This document shows, in pieces, positions 1 to 7,657 of a stretch of DNA of 64,000 nt. The translations under genes and the position numbers were made by a program. The notes beneath the pieces are model-generated. The model was not told the DNA's origin. It did no database searches and worked only from the letters and a program-made list of their open reading frames with translations. Source of the stretch: Novosphingobium sp. (GTDB lineage Bacteria; Pseudomonadota; Alphaproteobacteria; Sphingomonadales; Sphingomonadaceae); the NCBI RefSeq assembly GCF_025351285.1, contig NZ_JANXWG010000053.1:1-64000 (forward strand), in the 5' to 3' direction. Positions within the stretch are counted from its first letter, which is position 1. Every line of letters begins with the position of its first letter.

Positions 1-43
1 CACCCTGCACCGGGCTACGTGGATTTGCCAGCCGCTTGGCGCG

Positions 44-349
44 TCAGGCAAGCTTCCAATCGAACGGCAGCGGCGCTTCGCGGAAAGCAAAGCGATCGAG
101 GTGATCGGCGACGACTTGCTGCAATCGCGCCAAGTCGCCGCCCTCGGGCGCGGTGCATGCGACGGTGAGCGCGTCCGCCCCCGCATCGAGCACCGCCGTG
201 CCGAGCGGCAGCGGGATTTCGCCATGCGATTCATCGAAGGTGACGGCGAATTTGTGGCTCCAGTGCTTGCACAATTGCTGGAGGTAGCGGCTGGCGCGCT
301 CTGTCGGCACGGTTGCGGTGCTGGTGGGCATTCTCGTGTTTCGTTTCAA
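44..349 (-). CDS. DUF2218 domain-containing protein
   Basis: A 101-residue soluble protein covered almost entirely by a DUF2218-like domain (TATVPTERASRYLQQLCKHW near the N-terminus, then a short alpha/beta fold ending FREAPLPFDWKLA). No signal peptide or membrane segment. The start ATG overlaps the stop of the upstream PadR regulator (ATGA at 346-349), so the two are translationally coupled and probably controlled together. The biochemical role of DUF2218 is unknown. The family identification is from the sequence pattern; pairing with a PadR regulator suggests a response to a small molecule, which is inference. Confidence 0.85.
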   Translation of the reverse strand: MKRNTRMPTSTATVPTERASRYLQQLCKHWSHKFAVTFDESHGEIPLPLGTAVLDAGADALTVACTAPEGGDLARLQQVVADHLDRFAFREAPLPFDWKLA

Positions 350-966
350 AGCCGCTCGATCGCTTGGGCTGCATCGTCGAGCAGCTTGGCGATCTTGAGC
401 GCGAGTTCGTTGTCGCCGCCTTCGCGGGTCAGGCGCTGCACGGTGGCGATACGCAAGTTCATCATTGCGCGGCGGACGGGGGCGGCGTCGGTACGGCTGG
501 CATGTTCGGCCATCGCCGCAAGCCGGGCGAAGGCGGCTTCGATCGCGGTCTTTTTCGCCTCGATCTCGGCTTTGCCGGCGTCGGTCAGCGCGAAGCTGCG
601 CCGTGCGCCACCGCCTTCAATTTCCTCGGCCAGGCCCATGTCGGCAAGCAGCGACAGCAGCGGGTAAAGCACGCCGGGGCTGGGCGCGTAAGCCTCGCCG
701 CTCTTCTCGGTGAAGGCGCGGATCAGCTGGTAGCCGTGTTGCGGCCCTTCGGCGAGCAGCGCCAGGACCATGAGCCGAAGCTCGTCGCCCGAAAAGCGCT
801 TGCCGCGCCGGCCGCCGGGACCAAAGCCGCCCGGGCCTCTTTCATGATCGCCGCCCGGCCCGAAGCCGCCGCCCCCGAAAGGTCCGTGCCCGTGGCGGTG
901 GCCGAAAAGGCCGCGAATGGCCTCATGGGCGAAGCGCCCACGCTTGTTGGTGTTGTGGAAATGCAC
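346..966 (-). CDS. PadR family transcriptional regulator
   Basis: PadR-type winged-helix repressor of about 206 residues. A Gly/His/Pro-rich N-terminal segment (GHRHGHGPFGGGGFGPGGD and neighbours) precedes the DNA-binding domain (DELRLMVLALLAEGPQHGYQ, then SPGVLYPLLSLLADMGL), and a C-terminal helical region probably dimerises. I placed the start at GTG 966 because AAGGAG lies 9 bases before it (976-981). An in-frame ATG at 993 has no ribosome binding site. The gene overlaps the DUF2218 gene by 4 bases. A perfect palindrome at 1026-1039 upstream suggests autoregulation. The His-rich segment could bind metal, but that is speculation. Confidence 0.9.
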   Translation of the reverse strand: MHFHNTNKRGRFAHEAIRGLFGHRHGHGPFGGGGFGPGGDHERGPGGFGPGGRRGKRFSGDELRLMVLALLAEGPQHGYQLIRAFTEKSGEAYAPSPGVLYPLLSLLADMGLAEEIEGGGARRSFALTDAGKAEIEAKKTAIEAAFARLAAMAEHASRTDAAPVRRAMMNLRIATVQRLTREGGDNELALKIAKLLDDAAQAIERL

Positions 967-1025
967 TGCTGGTTTCTCCTTTGCATCTTGCATGGAGAGC
1001 CAGATAAATCGTTTCGGAAATCATT

Positions 1026-1039
1026 CAAGATATATCTTG
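1026..1039. promoter_or_regulatory. Perfect 14-bp palindrome, likely PadR operator
   Basis: CAAGATATATCTTG is a perfect palindrome 60 bases upstream of the PadR GTG start. It overlaps a possible -35 (TTGAAT, minus strand, 1028-1023). PadR family members commonly repress their own operon from AT-rich palindromes of this kind, so an autoregulatory operator is the simplest reading. No footprint data are available here. Confidence 0.6.
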
Positions 1040-1056
1040 TATCAGAGCGTAATGCA

Positions 1057-2505
1057 TCAGGGCGATTGGCGCATCGCATCCGCCACCAGCGCCAGGTCGG
1101 CCGCAAATCGTTCGGCTTCAAGCTCGCGCGCGCCGTCGGACAGGCGCAGCAGATAGCTGGGATGGACGGTGATCCAGCCTTGCCGGCTTTGCCCCAGATC
1201 GATCGGTTTGCCCCGTTCGCGCGCGATCGAGGGGGAGCGACCGAGCAATGCGCGCGCCGCACTCGCGCCCAGCGCCAGCACGTGCCGCGGTTTGACCAGT
1301 GCGGTTTCGGCTTCGAGCCACCACCGGCAAATGTCGATTTCGCCAGCGGTGGGGGTCTTGTGCAGCCGCCTCTTGCCACTTTGTTCGAACTTGAAATGCT
1401 TTACTGCGTTGGTGACATAAGCCGCGCCGCGATCGATCCCGGCCGGGCCGAGGTAGCGGTCGAGCAACTGCCCCGCCGGGCCGACGAACGGGCGGCCCTC
1501 GGTTTCTTCGGTATCGCCGGGCTGTTCGCCAACGATCATCAGGGCAGGCCGCTCGGGCCCTTCGCCGGCCACCGCGCGGGTGCCGTTGCAGCCGATCGCG
1601 CAGCGCGTGCATGTGCCGATCTGCATTGCTACTTCGGCCAGGCTGTCCGGCCGGCCCGATCCTTCGAACCGATTTTCGCCCGCACTGACCATCGCCGCCT
1701 CCCGCGCCTGCGCACCCGCGACCAGCGCCGGGATCAGCGCGGCTTCGGGCATGTTTTTCCAATACTTGCGCGGCATTTCCTTGAGCATCGCGCCGATCTT
1801 GAGCCGCGCCGGATTGAACGTGCTGGCATAGTAACGCCGCCACAGATCCTCGGCCGGATCGCCGTCTGGCGCATCGCTGCGCTGTGCGGGCGGGCCTTCG
1901 GACAGCACTTCGCCATCCCAGTGCAGCGATCCGCGCGGGGTCAGGATCGACCAGCGCATCGACGCGAACCGGTCGACAAAGAACCGCGCGTTGGCGCGCA
2001 GGATATGGTGCGAAGGTTCGAACCAGGCGACGAAGCGTTCGCTGCCATCCGGCTCTATCACCGAGCGAAACCGCACGAACGCGCGCATCTTGTGGATGTC
2101 GCGCCGCACCACGCGAGCCAGCCCTTCGAGCTTGAGCACATCGGCATCGGCCGCATCGTCGAGCAATTGCGGACGCGTCTGCAAGCGCCAAAGCAAGCGG
2201 TACAGCAGCGCGAACCGTTCGGGATCGCTGTGCAGCACGGCCTTGCCGGCAAGCGCGAGAAACGCCCGGCTAGCGCGCACTTGCGGCGCTTCGGGGCGGG
2301 GTGAGGGCAGCCGCTTCTCGGCGCCCGGGCCCGCACCGAACAGCGAGCCGTCGCCGCCGTCGGGCGTGCTCCATGTCACGCGATCGGGTGGCACTTCGGC
2401 CTGAACCAGACGCCGCGCCTGATCGCGCCAGGTGCCGAAATCATCGGCCTCGGGCAGCGCGACATGATACCACGCACCCGGTCTCACATGCTGCATCGCG
2501 GTCAT
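1057..2505 (-). CDS. DUF4130 - UdgX fusion, uracil-DNA glycosylase-like repair protein
   Basis: A 482-residue two-part protein. Residues ~1-260 resemble the DUF4130 linker domain that accompanies a radical SAM partner (RRDIHKMRAFVRF, ARFFVDRFASMRW, PRKYWKNMPE). Residues ~275-482 are a family-4-like uracil-DNA glycosylase domain of the UdgX type, with Fe-S ligand candidates C299, C302, C306 and C393, motif GEQPGDTEE (326-334) and HPSYLLR (448-454). The loop KRRLH (378-382) matches the UdgX KRRIH loop, whose histidine forms a covalent bond with the abasic site after uracil removal; H382 is the equivalent. The start ATG overlaps the radical SAM stop (ATGA, 2502-2505), so I reject the longer ORF reaching 2589. 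Likely role: suicide-type capture of uracil-derived abasic sites in DNA. Confidence 0.92.
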   Translation of the reverse strand: MTAMQHVRPGAWYHVALPEADDFGTWRDQARRLVQAEVPPDRVTWSTPDGGDGSLFGAGPGAEKRLPSPRPEAPQVRASRAFLALAGKAVLHSDPERFALLYRLLWRLQTRPQLLDDAADADVLKLEGLARVVRRDIHKMRAFVRFRSVIEPDGSERFVAWFEPSHHILRANARFFVDRFASMRWSILTPRGSLHWDGEVLSEGPPAQRSDAPDGDPAEDLWRRYYASTFNPARLKIGAMLKEMPRKYWKNMPEAALIPALVAGAQAREAAMVSAGENRFEGSGRPDSLAEVAMQIGTCTRCAIGCNGTRAVAGEGPERPALMIVGEQPGDTEETEGRPFVGPAGQLLDRYLGPAGIDRGAAYVTNAVKHFKFEQSGKRRLHKTPTAGEIDICRWWLEAETALVKPRHVLALGASAARALLGRSPSIARERGKPIDLGQSRQGWITVHPSYLLRLSDGARELEAERFAADLALVADAMRQSP

Positions 2506-3749
2506 GCCGCGAACAGTTCGAGCTGCACCTGCGGCGGCGCCACCAGCGCCTTGAGATCGGCGCGGTCGGTTAGCAACGTCGGCCGCCAATCGGCAGTCAC
2601 GATGAACGGGCGCAACTTGGCAATGCTGACGGTCAGCCGCGCCACGTCCTCCAGCCGCAGCGTGCGCTGACGCCGTGCCGCGAGCAGCGACTTGACCGCG
2701 CGCACGCCCAGGCCCGGCACGCGCAGCAGCAGTTCGCGCGGGGCGCGGTTGACGTCGACCGGGAACCGATCTCGGAACCGTAGTGCCCAGGCGAGCTTGG
2801 GGTCGATATCGAGCGGCAACATGCCGTCATCGCCCGCTGCCTGCTGTACTTCGTGCGTGCTGAATCCGTAGAAGCGCATCAGCCAATCGGACTGATAAAG
2901 CCGGTGTTCGCGCATCAAGGGCGGCCGCTTAAGCGGCAATACCGCGCTGGCATCGGGAATCGGGCTGAACGCCGAATAATAGACGCGGCGCAAGCCGAAG
3001 CGATCGTAAAGATGGCTCGCGCGGCCGACGATGTCGCAATCGCTGGCGGCATCGGCGCCCACGATCATCTGCGTCGATTGCCCGCCCGGCGCAAACCGGG
3101 GCGCCGATTTGAAATGCTTGCGCGCATCCCTGGCCTCGACGATTGCGTCCTTGATGCCCTCCATCGCGCCTTCGATGCGGCCTTCGTTCTTGTCTGGCGC
3201 GAGGCGGGTCAGCCCCGCCAGCGTCGGCAATTCGACGTTGATCGAAACCCGATCGGCATAGAGCCCCGCTCGCTCGACGATTTCGGGATCGGCCTCGGGG
3301 ATGGTCTTGAGATGGATATAGCCGCGAAACTGGTGTTCCTCGCGCAGAATTCGCGCCACTTCGACGATCTGCTCCATGGTGTGATCGGGCGAACGCACGA
3401 TGCCCGACGACAGGAACAGCCCCTCAATATAGTTGCGCCGATAGAAATTGAGCGTGAGATCGACCACTTCCTGCGGCGTGAACTTCGCGCGTTGCACGTT
3501 CGAACTCTTGCGGTTGATGCAATAATGGCAATCGAACACGCAGTGGTTGGTCAGCAGGATCTTGAGCAGCGAGATGCATCGGCCATCGGGCGCATAAGCA
3601 TGGCAAATGCCCATGCCGGTGGTGGAGCCTAGCCCCTTTTCGCCGCGCTTGCTGGTGCGTTTGTCGGTGCCGGACGAGGCGCACGAGGCATCGTACTTCG
3701 CCGCATCGGCAAGAATGGCGAGTCGGTCCGAGAGCGAAGCTGGCTGCAT
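2502..3749 (-). CDS. Putative DNA modification/repair radical SAM protein (UDG-linked)
   Basis: A 415-residue radical SAM enzyme of the type found next to DUF4130-UdgX genes. The [4Fe-4S] cluster motif CVFDCHYC gives C70, C74 and C77. The C-terminal part carries a helix-hairpin-helix-like DNA contact (PGLGVRAVKSLLAARR). The ORF continues open to 3905, but the family-like N-terminus MQPASLSDRLAILADAAKYD begins at 3749, and a -35/-10 pair ends 6 bases before this ATG, so the mRNA is probably leaderless. It overlaps the UdgX gene by 4 bases. The substrate is unknown; a role in DNA repair is inferred from the partner and from the LexA-like box. Confidence 0.9.
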   Translation of the reverse strand: MQPASLSDRLAILADAAKYDASCASSGTDKRTSKRGEKGLGSTTGMGICHAYAPDGRCISLLKILLTNHCVFDCHYCINRKSSNVQRAKFTPQEVVDLTLNFYRRNYIEGLFLSSGIVRSPDHTMEQIVEVARILREEHQFRGYIHLKTIPEADPEIVERAGLYADRVSINVELPTLAGLTRLAPDKNEGRIEGAMEGIKDAIVEARDARKHFKSAPRFAPGGQSTQMIVGADAASDCDIVGRASHLYDRFGLRRVYYSAFSPIPDASAVLPLKRPPLMREHRLYQSDWLMRFYGFSTHEVQQAAGDDGMLPLDIDPKLAWALRFRDRFPVDVNRAPRELLLRVPGLGVRAVKSLLAARRQRTLRLEDVARLTVSIAKLRPFIVTADWRPTLLTDRADLKALVAPPQVQLELFAA

Positions 3750-3751
3750 CG

Positions 3752-3784
3752 ATTCACTATATGTTCTGTATTCCGCCTTGCCAA
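3752..3784 (-). promoter_or_regulatory. Leaderless promoter with LexA-like box for the radical SAM-udgX operon
   Basis: On the minus strand TTGGCA (3784-3779), a 17-base spacer and TATAGT (3761-3756) form a near-consensus sigma70 promoter. The -10 ends 6 bases before ATG 3749, so transcription should begin at or next to the start codon. On the plus strand ATTC-N7-GTTC (3752-3766) overlaps the -10; the alphaproteobacterial LexA box is GTTC-N7-GTTC, so this has one mismatch. Predicted: LexA repression and SOS induction. Confidence 0.62.
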
Positions 3785-3794
3785 GCGGCTGAAC

Positions 3795-3862
3795 GATCGC
3801 GTGACATGCCCATTGGGGCTTCAGGAGGTGCACCGGCGAACCGGTGTACAGCCCGAGCGATC
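3795..3862. other. Nested inverted repeats (possible structured RNA)
   Basis: Three nested stems can be drawn: GATCGC 3795-3800 with GCGATC 3857-3862; GGGCT 3816-3820 with AGCCC 3850-3854; GCACCGG 3830-3836 with CCGGTGT 3841-3847, enclosing the loop CGAA. The element lies between the radical SAM promoter and csbD, with no gene start directly downstream on the plus strand. It could be a small RNA or an element read into from csbD. I did not recognise a known family. Confidence 0.35.
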
Positions 3863-3953
3863 CTGTGAGGGGTGAACCGCGGCGGCATCGACTTGCGCCC
3901 GCCATCCACGAATTTCATCGAGACAGGCGGCAGGTCGTGTAAAACGCCAAGCT

Positions 3954-3989
3954 CTGCCCACCCCTCGCAAGCGCGATCGGGGTGGGCAG
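3954..3989 (-). terminator. Strong hairpin, probable terminator of csbD
   Basis: CTGCCCACCCC (3954-3964) pairs perfectly with GGGGTGGGCAG (3979-3989), an 11-bp GC-rich stem with a 14-base loop, starting 16 bases past the csbD stop. No U-tract follows directly; a short TTTT occurs about 9 bases later on the minus strand. Confidence 0.55.
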
Positions 3990-4004
3990 CCGCCTCAATT
4001 CAAA

Positions 4005-4178
4005 TCAATCGAGCGCATCCTTGATCTTGCCTGCGGCGGTCTGCGCCTTGCCCTTGGCGTCCTGTACGGCGCCCTTCGCGGCCAGGCTGGCATCGCCGGT
4101 TTCCTTGCCGATCGCTTCCTTGGTCTTGCCGATGGCCGAATTGGTCGCACCCTTGATCTTGTCTCCGATACCGCTCAT
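4005..4178 (-). CDS. CsbD family stress-response protein
   Basis: A 57-residue, highly charged, Ala/Lys/Gly-rich helical protein (MSGIGDKIKGATNSAIGKTK at the start, then KETGDASLAAKGAVQDAKGK) that matches the small CsbD family in size and composition. These proteins are generally stress-induced and their molecular function is unclear. The start ATG 4178 has an AGGAG ribosome site about 7 bases upstream. A longer in-frame ORF extends to 4694 but is antisense overlap with glpK. A strong hairpin follows the gene. Confidence 0.88.
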   Translation of the reverse strand: MSGIGDKIKGATNSAIGKTKEAIGKETGDASLAAKGAVQDAKGKAQTAAGKIKDALD

Positions 4179-4273
4179 CGATTTTCTCCTGCGTATCGAG
4201 CCGTTTGGCTCACGCAGACGAAATGCGCAGGCTGAATTTGGGTTCCACCAGCCGCTTTCGGCAGCAAAATTTT

Positions 4274-5755
4274 TCAGGCCAGAGCGGCCTTCAACGCGCC
4301 GTGCCAGGCCGCCAGCCGCGCCTCGCGCAAATGGCCATCGAGCGCGGCATCGAAGCATTCGACCTCCGGCAGCATTGCCTTGGCCGCCTCCAGCGACGGG
4401 TACAGGCGCGCCCCGACTGCCGCCAGCATCGCCGCCCCGCGAGCGGTCGTCTCCACATCGACCGGGCGCTCGACCGTCACTTCGAGCATGTCGGCCAGGT
4501 CCTGTGCCAGCCAGTCGTTGCCGCTCATCCCGCCGTCGATCCGCAGCAATTGCCAGTCGGCCCCATCGGCGTCGAAGGCCTGCTTCAGGTCGTGGCACTG
4601 GTGCGCCATCGATTCGAGCGCGGCGCGGACCACGTGCGCGCGGGTCACCGAGAACGTCAGCCCGGCGATGCTGCCCGTGGCATTGGGCCGCCAATGCGGA
4701 GCACCCAGACCCGAAAGCGCGGGAATGAACGTGACGCCGCCGCTGTCGGGCACCGCGCGCGCCAGCGTTTCGCTTTCACCTGCGGTGATGACCATGCCCA
4801 GGTTGTCGCGCAGCCACTTGATCAGGCTGCCCGCTGCGAATACCGATCCTTCAAGCGCATATTGCCGCACCCCCGCCACTTCGCACAACACCGTGCCGAG
4901 CAGGCGGTTGGTCGAGCGGGGCAGCGTGCCGCCCATGTTGGTGAGGATAAACGCGCCGGTGCCGAAAGTGGCCTTGGTCTCGCCCGGCGACAGGCAGCCC
5001 TGGCCGATGGTGGCCGCCTGCTGGTCACCCGCCAGGCCGGTGATGGGAATGGGGGCGCCGAACACGTCGGCGCGAGTCTCACCGATGGCGCCAGCGCTGG
5101 CGACGATCTTGCCCAACGCAGCGCGGGGCACGCCGAACAGGTCGAGCAGATCGGGGTCCCAGTCCTTGCCGTCGAGCGCGAACAGGCAGGTGCGGCTGGC
5201 GTTGCTGACATCGCTGACGTGGAGCCCGCCGGTCATGTGCCACACCAGCCAGGTCTCGATCGTGCCGAACGCGAGGTTATCACCCAGTTCGCGCGCGCCC
5301 GGTACGTGATCGAGCATCCAGCGCATCTTGGACCCTGAAAAGTACGGATCGAGCAGCAACCCGGTCTTCGCCTGCAACGCGGGTTCGTGGCCGGCATCGC
5401 GCAAGGCGTCGCAGAAGGTGGCGGTGCGGCGGTCCTGCCATACGATTGCCCGAGGACTGTCAGCGCCCAGAGCGCGGCCGGTTGTCTTGTCCCACGCCAC
5501 CACGGTTTCGCGCTGGTTGGTCACACCGATCCCGGCAATCCGTTCAGGCCCGCCCGCCTTGGCGATCACTTCGCGCGCACAGGCCAAAGTCTTGTCGAGA
5601 ATTTCGTGCGGATCGTGCTCGACCCAGCCCGGCCGCGGATAGAATTGTTCGAGCGCCTGCTGCGCCGATGCCCCCAGCGTACCGTCGGGCGCATAAAGCA
5701 TTGCACGGGTCGAAGTGGTGCCCTCGTCGAGCACCAGCAGATACTTGTCGGTCAC
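4274..5755 (-). CDS. glpK: Glycerol kinase
   Basis: FGGY-family kinase of 493 residues that phosphorylates glycerol to glycerol-3-phosphate with ATP in the cytoplasm. The N-terminal ATP-binding motif LDEGTTSTRAM, the GVTNQRET segment, GLAGDQQAATIGQGC and the C-terminal GGMSGNDWLAQDLADML are all present. The start is GTG 5755, giving a 4-base GTGA overlap with the upstream glpD stop, so the two form an operon that feeds glycerol into central metabolism. The longer ORF up to 5833 overlaps glpD and is rejected. No glpF transporter gene lies in the window. Confidence 0.96.
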   Translation of the reverse strand: MTDKYLLVLDEGTTSTRAMLYAPDGTLGASAQQALEQFYPRPGWVEHDPHEILDKTLACAREVIAKAGGPERIAGIGVTNQRETVVAWDKTTGRALGADSPRAIVWQDRRTATFCDALRDAGHEPALQAKTGLLLDPYFSGSKMRWMLDHVPGARELGDNLAFGTIETWLVWHMTGGLHVSDVSNASRTCLFALDGKDWDPDLLDLFGVPRAALGKIVASAGAIGETRADVFGAPIPITGLAGDQQAATIGQGCLSPGETKATFGTGAFILTNMGGTLPRSTNRLLGTVLCEVAGVRQYALEGSVFAAGSLIKWLRDNLGMVITAGESETLARAVPDSGGVTFIPALSGLGAPHWRPNATGSIAGLTFSVTRAHVVRAALESMAHQCHDLKQAFDADGADWQLLRIDGGMSGNDWLAQDLADMLEVTVERPVDVETTARGAAMLAAVGARLYPSLEAAKAMLPEVECFDAALDGHLREARLAAWHGALKAALA

Positions 5756-7308
5756 GCTGCGTTTGCCCCCACCGCTCCAGTCGCCCCCAAACTTCCACTG
5801 GCCAGCGCACTGTTGTGCTGCCGGATCAGCCATTGTTCGAGCCCTGCCGCCTCGTCCGCCGAGAAGCGCAGCCCCAGCTTAGAGCGGCGCCACAGCACGT
5901 CTTCGGCGGTCTGCGCCCATTCGCGCGCAACCATATGCCGCACCTCGCGCTCGGTAAGGCCGTGGCCGAAGTGTTCGCCGCATTCGGCCAGCGTTTTTGC
6001 GTCGCCCAGGATCGTTGGGGCATCGGTGCCGTAAGCCCGCACCAAGCGCACTGTCCAGGCGGGTTCGAGGAACGGATAGTGCTTGGTCAAGGCAGCGGTC
6101 AGCCCGGCCGCGCCGTCAGTTGCAAAATCGCCGCCCGGCAGCGCCTTGCCCGCGGTCCAGGCCGGGCCGGACAATGCGGGCAGGCGGGTCGCCATCAGCT
6201 CGACCGCTTCCTGCGCCAGGTGGCGGTAGGTGGTGATCTTGCCCCCGAACACCGACAGCAGCGGGGCGCCTTCGGCCGATGGTGAAAGGTCGAGCTTGTA
6301 CCCGCGCGTCGCCGCCTCGGGCTTGCCCGATCCGTCAGCAAGGAGGGGCCGCACCCCCGAATAGGTCCACACCACGTCGGCAGGAGTGATCGGCTGTTTG
6401 AAATAACCGCTCGCGCCTTCGCACAAATAGGCAATTTCCTCCGCGCTGGCTTCGATTCTATCACCCGGCTGGTGGTCGCGATCGGTCGTGCCGATCAGCG
6501 TGAAATCCTGCTCGTAAGGGATTGCAAAGAAGATCCGCCCGTCGGCAAGCTGGAAGAAATAGGCGAAAGAATGGTCGTACAACTTGCGCACCACGATGTG
6601 TGATCCGCGCACCAGCCGCATGCCGTAGGCGGTTTTTTCGCCCGCGCGGCCGAGTAGGTCGAGCACCGCCGGCCCGGCAGCATTGACCACCGCCCAGGCC
6701 CGGAACACGCCTTGCGGCGTAGTTATCCTCCAGCCGTCACCGTCTCGCGCCAGTGCCGTCACCGGGCAACGCGTGCGCACTTCGGCGCCCCGGTCCGCCG
6801 CATCGCGCGCGTTGAGCGCGACCAGCCGCGCATCGTCTACCCAGCAGTCCGAATAGACGAAGCCGGTGCTGAAATCGGGCTTGAGTGGCACTCCCGCCGG
6901 ATGATTGGCCAGTTGTACCGTCTGCGTCGCCGGCAGTTTCTTGCGGCCGCCGATGTGGTCGTAAAGGAACAGCCCCAGCCGCAACAGCCAGCGCGGGCGC
7001 AGGCCTTGCGCATAAGGCAGCACGAAGCGCAGCGGCCAGATCAGGTGCGGCGCGATGGCCCACAGCGTCTCGCGCTCGGTCAGCGATTCGCGCACCAGCG
7101 CAAATTCGTAATGCTCCAGATAGCGCAATCCGCCGTGGATCAGCTTGGTCGAAGCCGAGGACGTGCCTCGCGCCAGATCGCCCGCCTCCAGCAACAGCAC
7201 TTTCGCCCCACGCCCGGCACTGTCGCGCGCAATGCCGCAACCGTTGACCCCGCCGCCAATCACCGCGAGATCGAAAACCGGCCCCGCCATTTCGTTCTGT
7301 CCGCCCAT
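5752..7308 (-). CDS. glpD: Glycerol-3-phosphate dehydrogenase (FAD)
   Basis: FAD-dependent, membrane-associated glycerol-3-phosphate dehydrogenase, about 518 residues, which oxidises glycerol-3-phosphate to dihydroxyacetone phosphate and passes electrons to quinone. The Rossmann motif DLAVIGGGVNGCGIARDSAG sits at the N-terminus, followed by GTSSASTKLIHGGLRYLEHY and, further on, FGGKITTYRHLAQEAVE, all typical of GlpD. I chose ATG 7308 (MGGQNEMAGPVFDLAV); ATG 7290 is also possible and ATG 7344 is upstream of normal family starts. It is first in the glpD-glpK operon, with a 340-base gap upstream. Confidence 0.95.
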   Translation of the reverse strand: MGGQNEMAGPVFDLAVIGGGVNGCGIARDSAGRGAKVLLLEAGDLARGTSSASTKLIHGGLRYLEHYEFALVRESLTERETLWAIAPHLIWPLRFVLPYAQGLRPRWLLRLGLFLYDHIGGRKKLPATQTVQLANHPAGVPLKPDFSTGFVYSDCWVDDARLVALNARDAADRGAEVRTRCPVTALARDGDGWRITTPQGVFRAWAVVNAAGPAVLDLLGRAGEKTAYGMRLVRGSHIVVRKLYDHSFAYFFQLADGRIFFAIPYEQDFTLIGTTDRDHQPGDRIEASAEEIAYLCEGASGYFKQPITPADVVWTYSGVRPLLADGSGKPEAATRGYKLDLSPSAEGAPLLSVFGGKITTYRHLAQEAVELMATRLPALSGPAWTAGKALPGGDFATDGAAGLTAALTKHYPFLEPAWTVRLVRAYGTDAPTILGDAKTLAECGEHFGHGLTEREVRHMVAREWAQTAEDVLWRRSKLGLRFSADEAAGLEQWLIRQHNSALASGSLGATGAVGANAA

Positions 7309-7614
7309 GCCTGGCCTTTTGGCCGGGGCGGCGGCGCAACGCAACTGCTTGCAGGGTGCAGGCGGCCCGGTGGCCGATGCAACGGCGGCGCAATCCGAAA
7401 CCGTATCAAAATGTCACGGCGCCAGATTGGTATTGATGAAACCATTCCCCACGTTCATGGCTTGATTCAAGACGGTACGTGGGTCGGCTCGCGGCGCCAT
7501 GCCGCCAGACTGTCCAACTTGCGACAAACCACTGGAGAGGCAACAGACCATCCCGGTCGCGAGATGCGCCCGCCCCTATCAGGCGTTCGCCGCCCGCAGG
7601 AGTCCATTCGCTTG
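7309..7614. other. Intergenic region between glpD and the RND pump
   Basis: Divergent spacer that should hold promoters for glpD (leftward) and the pump operon (rightward). I see the small palindrome CTTGATTCAAG at 7462-7472 and a purine-rich AGGAG at 7598-7602 ahead of the triplicated start sequence. No convincing -35/-10 pair, riboswitch or small gene was found. Confidence 0.5.
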
Positions 7615-7657
7615 ATGATCCAGGTCGCGCAATGATCCAGCCAGTGCAATGATCCAG
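7615..7657 (+). repeat. Triplicated pump start region with two 6-codon coupled ORFs
   Basis: ATGATCCAG occurs at 7615, 7632 and 7649 with an exact 17-base period. The first copy reads MIQVAQ-stop (7615-7635), the second MIQPVQ-stop (7632-7652), and the third is the start of the RND permease (MIQIVRVAL). Each stop overlaps the next start as ATGA, so ribosomes could re-initiate twice before the pump. AGGAG (7598-7602) precedes the first copy by 12 bases. Probably a slipped-strand duplication; any regulatory effect is inference. Confidence 0.7.

Noticed and set aside
1-43. Bases before the DUF2218 gene end
   Set aside because: Too short to assign; no terminator hairpin or gene fragment recognised.
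313-2304. 663-codon plus-strand frame over PadR and UdgX
   Set aside because: Antisense shadow of two recognised minus-strand genes.
3795-3900. 6S RNA on the plus strand
   Set aside because: Pieces such as TACAGCCC and GCGGCGGCATC recall the 3' end of 6S RNA, but they are separated by about 24 bases, and no pairing 5' half was found upstream.
3750-3905. 52-residue N-terminal extension of the radical SAM protein
   Set aside because: It runs through the promoter and an inverted-repeat region, has no family match, and the ATG at 3749 fits the family N-terminus.
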